From contig AEPI01000121.1 of NCBI GenBank assembly GCA_000193795.2, positions 72,891 through 136,890 of the forward strand: a DNA stretch of 64,000 nucleotides, written 5' to 3'. Origin of the DNA: Neisseria lactamica NS19 (GTDB lineage: Bacteria; Pseudomonadota; Gammaproteobacteria; Burkholderiales; Neisseriaceae). The notes under the pieces are model-generated. The model did not search any database and was not told where the DNA came from. It worked only from the letters and a program-made list of their open reading frames with translations. Made by a program: the position numbers and the translations under genes. This document shows, piece by piece, positions 59,202 to 64,000 of the stretch; positions within the stretch are counted from its first letter, which is position 1, and every line of letters begins with the position of its first letter.

Positions 59202-60420
59202 ATGAAGCAACTGAAACTTGCCGTTTCCGGCGCGCAGATTTTATTTGTCGCATTCGGCGCGATGGTGCTGGTTCCCCTGCTGACGGGACTGAACCCGGCT
59301 CTCGCGCTTTTGGGCGCAGGCTTGGGAACTCTGCTGTTCCAAATCACAACCAAACGCAAAGTGCCGATTTTCCTGGGCTCTTCGTTTGCCTTTATCGCAC
59401 CGATTATCTACTCCGTCGGCGAATGGGGGCTGCCCTCCACCATGTTCGGGTTGTTTGCTGCGGGATTTATGTATTTTGTGTTTGCCGCGCTGATCCGTTG
59501 GCGCGGACTGTCGGCGGTACACAAACTGCTGCCGCCGGTCGTCATCGGTCCGGTCATTATGGTTATCGGCTTGTCTGTCGCCGTGGCGGCAAGCAGTATG
59601 GCGATGGGGCAGTCAGGCGGCAAACAGGTCATCGACTATACCGATTCCCTGATTCTCTCCGGCTTCACCTTTGCCGTTACCGCCGCCGTTTCGGTTTTCG
59701 GCAGCAGGATGATGAAGCTGATTCCCATCTTGATCGGTGTCGCTTCGGGTTATGTTTTGGCACTGCTGATGGGGTTAGTGGACACGGCAAGCATTGCACA
59801 CGCGCCTTGGTTCGCCATTCCCCATTTTGAAACGCCCCAGGTCAACTGGCAGGCGGCACTGTTTATGCTTCCGGTCGCAATCGCCCCCGCCATCGAACAC
59901 ATCGGCGGCATCATGGCAATCGGCAATGTAACGGGGAAGGACTACACAAAAGACCCGGGCTTGGGACAAAACCCTTGCGGGCGACGGCTTGGGCGTGTGC
60001 GTTGCCGGCTTGATCGGCGGCCCACCGGTAACGACTTACGGCGAAGTTACCGGCGCGGTGATGATTACCAAAAACAGCAACCCCGTCATTATGACTTGGG
60101 CGGCGGTTTTTGCCGTCTGCATGGCGTTTTTCGGCAAATTCAATGCGTTTTTGGCTTCCATTCCGATGCCCGTAATGGGCGGCATTATGCTGCTGCTGTT
60201 CGGCACGATTGCTTCTTTGGGCGTGAAAACGCTGATTGATGCCAAAGTCGATTTGATGCTGCCGAAAAACCTGGTCATCGTCAGCTCGGTACTGACCACG
60301 GGCATCGGCGGCATGACGCTCAAATTGGGCAGCTTCAGCTTTGCCGGCGTGGGCTTGTGCGCCGTACTTGCCATCGTATTGAACAGCCTGCTGCCCGATA
60401 CCTGCGGACAGGAGCGTTAA
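59202..60420 (+). pseudogene. uraA: Uracil permease, frameshifted
   Basis: The start ATG at 59202 follows GAAAGAAG; a TATAAT at 59163-59168 is a likely -10. The N-terminal part (MKQLKLAVSGAQILFVAFGA...) and PAIEHIGGIMAIGNVTG near residue 235 are typical NCS2/UraA. After GLGQN (codon 257) an extra C in the run 59972-59974 changes the frame; removing it gives LAGDGLGVCVAGLIGGPPVT and a normal C-terminus to the stop at 60418-60420 (405 residues). As written, translation runs aberrantly to 60239. The span, 1219 bases, is one over a multiple of three. If real, uracil uptake is lost. Confidence 0.88.
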
Positions 60421-60532
60421 TACGCAAATACCGGTCCGATGCCGCCGGGAAATTTACCCGTTAACCGGTTTCGTGCCGGCAGTTTGCGCACGCTATCCGC
60501 ATTGTGTCGGACAGCCTGCCGTAAACACACAA

Positions 60533-60561
60533 ATGCCGTCTGAACATCTTTCAGACGGCAT
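60533..60561. terminator. Inverted-DUS bidirectional terminator
   Basis: ATGCCGTCTGAA / TTCAGACGGCAT with a 5-base loop, then TTTTCCGTTTT; between convergent uraA and the DUF4189 gene. Confidence 0.85.
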
Positions 60562-60569
60562 TTTCCGTT

Positions 60570-61052
60570 TTATTTGAGATTTTGAATCAAAGAGCGGACG
60601 GTTCCGCCGTAATAAGAAGACGACGTGCAATACACTGTTTCCAAAGCACATTGCCCCTGAACGCCATATTTTTTGATACATTGGTTAAGTGCGACCTGAT
60701 GGACGCTCGTAAAACGCGGAGAAGTAATCACGACGGCGTTTTCAACGCGCATCGCACCCAAGGCTTTCGGATATGCCAACGCGACACAGGTATTGTTCAG
60801 CGACACGACCGACCGGCATCCCGTCGCCTGATCGCCGCCTATGCCCGCAAGCGTATCCTGCCCCTTGCAAAAAGCCTCCAATTCGGCAAGTGCCTCGTTT
60901 TGCGTCGAATCTTCTTTTGTTGCCTTAATCTGCAAAACATCGTCCGCATTCTGCGGATTCTGCCAAACGGCGAGATAACCGTAAGTATCGGCAGCCCGTG
61001 CCGCTGCAGTCATCAGGCAGAGTACAGATACTGCCGTCATCCTTTTTATCAT
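60570..61052 (-). CDS. Periplasmic DUF4189 protein
   Basis: A 160-residue protein with a signal peptide (MIKRMTAVSVLCLMTAAARA) and about seven Cys in the mature part (FCKGQ, TGCRS, NTCVALAY, LNQCIKKYG, QCALETVYC), consistent with several disulphides. The block NTCVALAYPKALGAM fits the DUF4189 family from memory. Function unknown. CAGGAG is a good ribosome site for an ATG at 61052. Confidence 0.82.
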   Translation of the reverse strand: MIKRMTAVSVLCLMTAAARAADTYGYLAVWQNPQNADDVLQIKATKEDSTQNEALAELEAFCKGQDTLAGIGGDQATGCRSVVSLNNTCVALAYPKALGAMRVENAVVITSPRFTSVHQVALNQCIKKYGVQGQCALETVYCTSSSYYGGTVRSLIQNLK

Positions 61053-61429
61053 CACAAACTCCTGACGTTTCGTCCAAATTCTGCCGCATTATAAACAAAA
61101 AACAGGATAAGTCCCTCCTATCGGCTTATCCCTCCCTGCAAATTTCACTGCAGGAGTGTGGCAAACCGGTTTCGGCAACGCAAATCCGCATACCGCCGCC
61201 TTACCGGCAATCCGTTGTTTTAAAACGGTATTATGAACAAACCTTACAGCGGGCAAAAAGCCTTATCCTACAATTTGTCCCGCTTCAAAATCAGCATACA
61301 TTTGGAAATACAAAAATATCTTTCAATTTGTTGAAACCCGCAAACCCCCCAAAAATAGGAAAATGCCGCCCCGGTTTGAGCGGCGCGCCGCACATCCGAT
61401 GCCCCTCCCCCGATACCTTCCGGCAAGCG

Positions 61430-61475
61430 CAAAAATGCCCCGCAAAAATGCCCCGCAAAAATACTTCCCGGCAAA
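61430..61475 (+). repeat. Short tandem repeat of 13 bases
   Basis: GCAAAAATGCCCC occurs twice in direct succession, then continues as GCAAAAATACTTCCCG and GCAAAAATCC, i.e. two perfect and two degenerate units. Not in a coding sequence. Confidence 0.8.
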
Positions 61476-61589
61476 AATCCGAAACAACACACCCGGCGGC
61501 AGGCGACTCCCCACACCGCCCCATCCCCCGCAAAGCATCCGCCATCGGAAAAACAAACCACACCCGACAGCTTAATTCTGAAGGGCGTA

Positions 61590-61616
61590 TTGTTCGATAA
61601 TGGTTTGGGTTATAAT
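61590..61616 (+). promoter_or_regulatory. Probable pssA promoter
   Basis: TATAAT at 61611-61616 with TTGTTC at 61590-61595, 15 bases apart (short but usable), 39 bases before the pssA start. Confidence 0.55.
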
Positions 61617-61654
61617 CCCCTATCGACTTTCCAAATCCGCGAGATACTTTGCCT

Positions 61655-62401
61655 ATGGAAACCCCGCCCAACACCCCCCAACGCTCCCTGCGTCAAAACA
61701 GCATCTACCTGCTGCCCAACTCCTTTACCGTTGCCGCCCTGTTTTCAGCCTTTTACGCCATTACCCAATCGATGCACGGACATTATGAAACCGCCGCCAT
61801 CGCGGTATTCATCTCTATGCTGCTGGACGGTATGGACGGGCGCGTGGCACGGCTGACCAACAGCCAAAGCGCGTTCGGGGAGCAGCTCGACAGCCTTGCC
61901 GATATGGTCAGCTTCGGTGTCGCCCCCGCACTGATTGCCTACAAATGGCAACTTTGGCAATTCGGAAAAATCGGTTATTCCGCCGCATTTATCTACTGCG
62001 CCTGCGCCGCCCTGCGCCTCGCGCTGTTCAACACGCTCATCGGCAAGGTGGACAAACGCTGGTTTATCGGCGTACCCAGTCCGACTGCCGCCGCGCTGAT
62101 TGTCGGGCTGATTTGGGTCAACCACAGCGTCGAAAAATTCCCCGCCGTCCACTGGTGGGCATTGGGCATCACACTGTTTGCCGGCCTGTCGATGATTGTC
62201 CAAATCCCTTTTTGGAGTTTTAAAGAAATCAACATCCGCAGACAAGTCCCCTTTGTCGGAATGCTGCTTGCCGTCTTACTGCTGCTTCTGGTCACTTGGG
62301 AACCGTCGCTCGTCCTCTTCCTGTTCTTTCTCGGATACAGCCTGTCCGGCTACATTATGGCGGCACGCCGGTTTTGGAAAAAATACAGAAAGGCGGATTA
62401 A
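61655..62401 (+). CDS. pssA: CDP-diacylglycerol-serine O-phosphatidyltransferase
   Basis: A 248-residue integral membrane enzyme making phosphatidylserine, the precursor of phosphatidylethanolamine. The CDP-alcohol phosphotransferase motif is complete: DGMDGRVAR, eight residues, then GEQLDSLAD (residues ~56-82). It is the type with 6-8 helices, unlike the soluble E. coli PssA. The start at 61655 (METPPNTPQ) fits best. Its stop TAA overlaps the next start (TAAATG), so the pair is coupled. Confidence 0.93.
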   Translation: METPPNTPQRSLRQNSIYLLPNSFTVAALFSAFYAITQSMHGHYETAAIAVFISMLLDGMDGRVARLTNSQSAFGEQLDSLADMVSFGVAPALIAYKWQLWQFGKIGYSAAFIYCACAALRLALFNTLIGKVDKRWFIGVPSPTAAALIVGLIWVNHSVEKFPAVHWWALGITLFAGLSMIVQIPFWSFKEINIRRQVPFVGMLLAVLLLLLVTWEPSLVLFLFFLGYSLSGYIMAARRFWKKYRKAD

Positions 62402-63208
62402 ATGTGGCATTGGGACATTATCTTAATCCTGCTTGCCGTAGGCAGTGCGTCAGGTTTTATTGCCGGTCTGTTCGGCGTAGGCGGCGGCGCGCTGATTGTC
62501 CCTGTCGTTTTATGGGTGCTGGATTTGCAGGGTTTGGCACAACATCCTTACGCGCAACACCTCGCCGTCGGCACATCCTTCGCCGTTATGGTCTTCACCG
62601 CCTTTTCCAGTATGTTGGGGCAGCACAAAAAACAGGCGGTCGACTGGAAAACCGTATTCGCAATGATGCCGGGTATGATATTCGGCGTATTCGCGGGCGC
62701 ACTCTCCGCAAAATATATCCCCGCGTTCGGGCTTCAAATTTTCTTCATCCTGTTTTTGACCGCCGTCGCATTCAAAACACTGCATACCGGCTCTCAGACG
62801 GCATCCCGCCCGCTGCCCAAGCTGCCCGGGCTGACTGCGGTTTACACGCTGTTCGGCGTAATGTCGAGCTGGGTCGGCATAGGCGGCGGTTCACTTTCCG
62901 TCCCTTTCTTAATCCACTGCGGCTTCCCCGCCCATAAAGCCATCGGCACATCGTCCGGCCTCGCCTGGCCGATTGCACTCTCCGGCGCGATATCATATCT
63001 GGTCAACGGTCTGAATATTGCAGGATTACCCGACGGATCGCTGGGCTTCCTTTATTTGCCCGCTGTCGCCATCCTCAGTGCGGCAACCATTGCCTTTGCC
63101 CCGCTCGGTGTCAAAACCGCCCATCAACTTTCTTCTGCCAAACTCAAAAAATCCTTCGGCATTATGCTGCTTTTGATTGCCGGAAAAATGCTGTACAACC
63201 TACTTTAA
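62402..63208 (+). CDS. TauE/SafE-family membrane permease
   Basis: A 268-residue protein with about eight helices and the duplicated family motif: GFIAGLFGVGGGALIVPV in the first half and WVGIGGGSLSVPFLIHCG in the second. Family members export sulfite, sulfonates or organic acids; the substrate is not readable here. It follows pssA directly. No terminator of the DUS type is seen behind it. Confidence 0.88.
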   Translation: MWHWDIILILLAVGSASGFIAGLFGVGGGALIVPVVLWVLDLQGLAQHPYAQHLAVGTSFAVMVFTAFSSMLGQHKKQAVDWKTVFAMMPGMIFGVFAGALSAKYIPAFGLQIFFILFLTAVAFKTLHTGSQTASRPLPKLPGLTAVYTLFGVMSSWVGIGGGSLSVPFLIHCGFPAHKAIGTSSGLAWPIALSGAISYLVNGLNIAGLPDGSLGFLYLPAVAILSAATIAFAPLGVKTAHQLSSAKLKKSFGIMLLLIAGKMLYNLL

Positions 63209-63606
63209 AATACACGAAAAAACCTTTTTACCGTTTGCACAAATACTTAATCAGGACAAGGCTGCCCAGCCCCCCCGTTCCGACAAGAAGACAGACAATC
63301 TGACCGTGCACCCGCCTTATTGCCCTTAACCGCTCAATCGCCGGCTATCCGCAGATTCCATTACCTTTCCCCAAACTGCCGATTGCCCCGCTTTCACGCC
63401 CGAAGGCATCGGCGCATTACCTGCCGCGCGACTCCTCGCGATACGGCTGCCGCTTCCCCAAACGGCATTTCCGCCATAATGACCCGCATACAAACCGAAA
63501 CCTTTATAATCATATAATTTATTATATCTTTAGACTGTATTTAACAATCTGTCGATTTCAAGTGTTTGCAAAGGAAAAGAGCATTATTTTTCAGTCAGAC
63601 AGGAAG
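63209..63606. other. Intergenic region downstream of the TauE-type gene
   Basis: About 400 bases without a credible gene. AATCAGGACAAGGC at 63249-63262 matches part of a Correia element interior but the ends are missing, so it is at most a fragment. A C7 tract (63270-63276) lies nearby. The right part (63500-63560) is AT-rich. Confidence 0.45.
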
Positions 63607-63866
63607 TCATCCTATTGAATACTTTAAGCCGGGTATGCCTGTCAACGCCATATTAAACCACAGCCAAGTTCTCCGAACAATGTAGGTATCCTCGCCAATC
63701 TGATGAACATCTATTGCCGCTTTGTCCGTTTCATCATCAATTTCACCAACAATTTTCTCTAAGTGGTCTTCCAAGGTCATCAAACCAACCATACCACCCC
63801 GTATTCATCTAGCAAGATTGCCATTTGTCTTTGGGTATTTCGCAGTGTCTTATGCCCGATACCATT
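63607..63866 (-). pseudogene. Decayed C-terminal part of a CorC/HlyC-type (CBS-domain) gene
   Basis: Leftwards from about 63866 the frame reads GHKTLRNTQRQMAILLDEYG, the end of a CBS domain, and then hits a stop (VVWLV*); one frame over it continues as VGLMTLEDHLEKIVGEIDDE, the family's hallmark, and TDKAAIDVHQIGEDTYIVRR to a stop at 63607. A short tail follows in place of the usual CorC/HlyC domain. Fragmented in two frames, truncated at the end and AT-rich, this is a relic. Confidence 0.65.
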
Positions 63867-64000
63867 TTCAAAATGAATAAATATCCCGATTTCTCCTACT
63901 TTTCTCAAAATCAGAAAATTTCTTGCCGATTGAACATTTTAGCGTATTTTTATGCGTAATATATTGTTAATAGATTGTTTTTTATATAAATCTTCGCAAA

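Larger units (their letters stand above)
61053..61654. other. 600-base intergenic region upstream of pssA
   Basis: No credible ORF. It contains the short tandem repeat at 61430-61475, a CTGCA-type hairpin near 61137-61152 (CTGCAAATTTCACTGCAG), low-GC and high-GC patches, and the pssA promoter at its right end. Confidence 0.5.

Noticed and set aside
59972..59974. Phase variation of uraA through the CCC run
   Set aside because: Three bases are far too few for slippage-driven switching; a mutation or sequencing error is more likely.
63249..63262. Second Correia element
   Set aside because: Only a short interior match; neither terminal repeat is present.
63270..63276. C7 tract as a phase-variation switch
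   Set aside because: Short and not in or before any gene.

Overview
The window is a chromosomal segment of a pathogenic-clade Neisseria (N. gonorrhoeae or N. meningitidis; the sequence alone does not settle which). The main evidence is the many copies of the 12-base DNA uptake sequence (DUS) ATGCCGTCTGAA, often as inverted pairs between genes, together with one Correia element, a pilW gene and a gene order typical of the genus. Most of it is housekeeping DNA of about 50-55% GC. There is no rRNA, tRNA, CRISPR array, prophage or insertion sequence.

Layout. 1-2 kb: a methyltransferase with a regulatory domain and an edge ORF. 2-7.3 kb: a giant exonuclease-RecQ-UvrD fusion. 7.4-9 kb: a metallochaperone and the SotB-type exporter. 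9-12.7 kb: the peptidoglycan O-acetylation operon patA-patB-ape1. 12.8-21.6 kb: acyl-CoA synthetase, betT, Gcr-family membrane protein, mltB and an acyl-CoA dehydrogenase. 21.8-25.5 kb: mfd, carrying a repeat-built insertion with a stop. 25.5-29.5 kb: DUF2004 protein, panD, kdsA, DUF4149 protein, eno, ftsB. 29.5-34.2 kb: class Ia ribonucleotide reductase (nrdA, an AT-rich orphan, nrdB, a yfaE-like ferredoxin). 34.7-40.8 kb: secreted protein, nlaA, mutM, methyltransferase, Correia element, mltD, rsuA. 41.3-45.8 kb: NSS transporter, cmk, rpsA, ihfB. 45.9-48.5 kb: the nmlR/adhC/estD formaldehyde and nitrosoglutathione stress block. 49-54 kb: zapE, ndk, rlmN, pilW, ispG. 54.3-59 kb: clpP, tig and ftsK on the minus strand. 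59-63.2 kb: uraA, DUF4189 protein, pssA, TauE-type permease. The right edge holds the decayed end of a CorC-type gene.

Two things stand out. First, five otherwise conserved genes are broken: mltB, adhC, rlmN and uraA each by exactly one base, and mfd by an in-frame TGA inside an insertion made of three copies of a small repeat. Single-base indels in short runs may be real decay or assembly errors; raw reads would decide. Second, two intergenic regions (31.2 kb and 40.85 kb) each have a -10 element, nested hairpins and a strong terminator with no ORF, and look like small RNA genes.

mfd also carries four AGGCCGTCTGAA and one AGGTCGTCTGAA uptake sequences, the dialects of commensal Neisseria, which suggests import of part of this gene.
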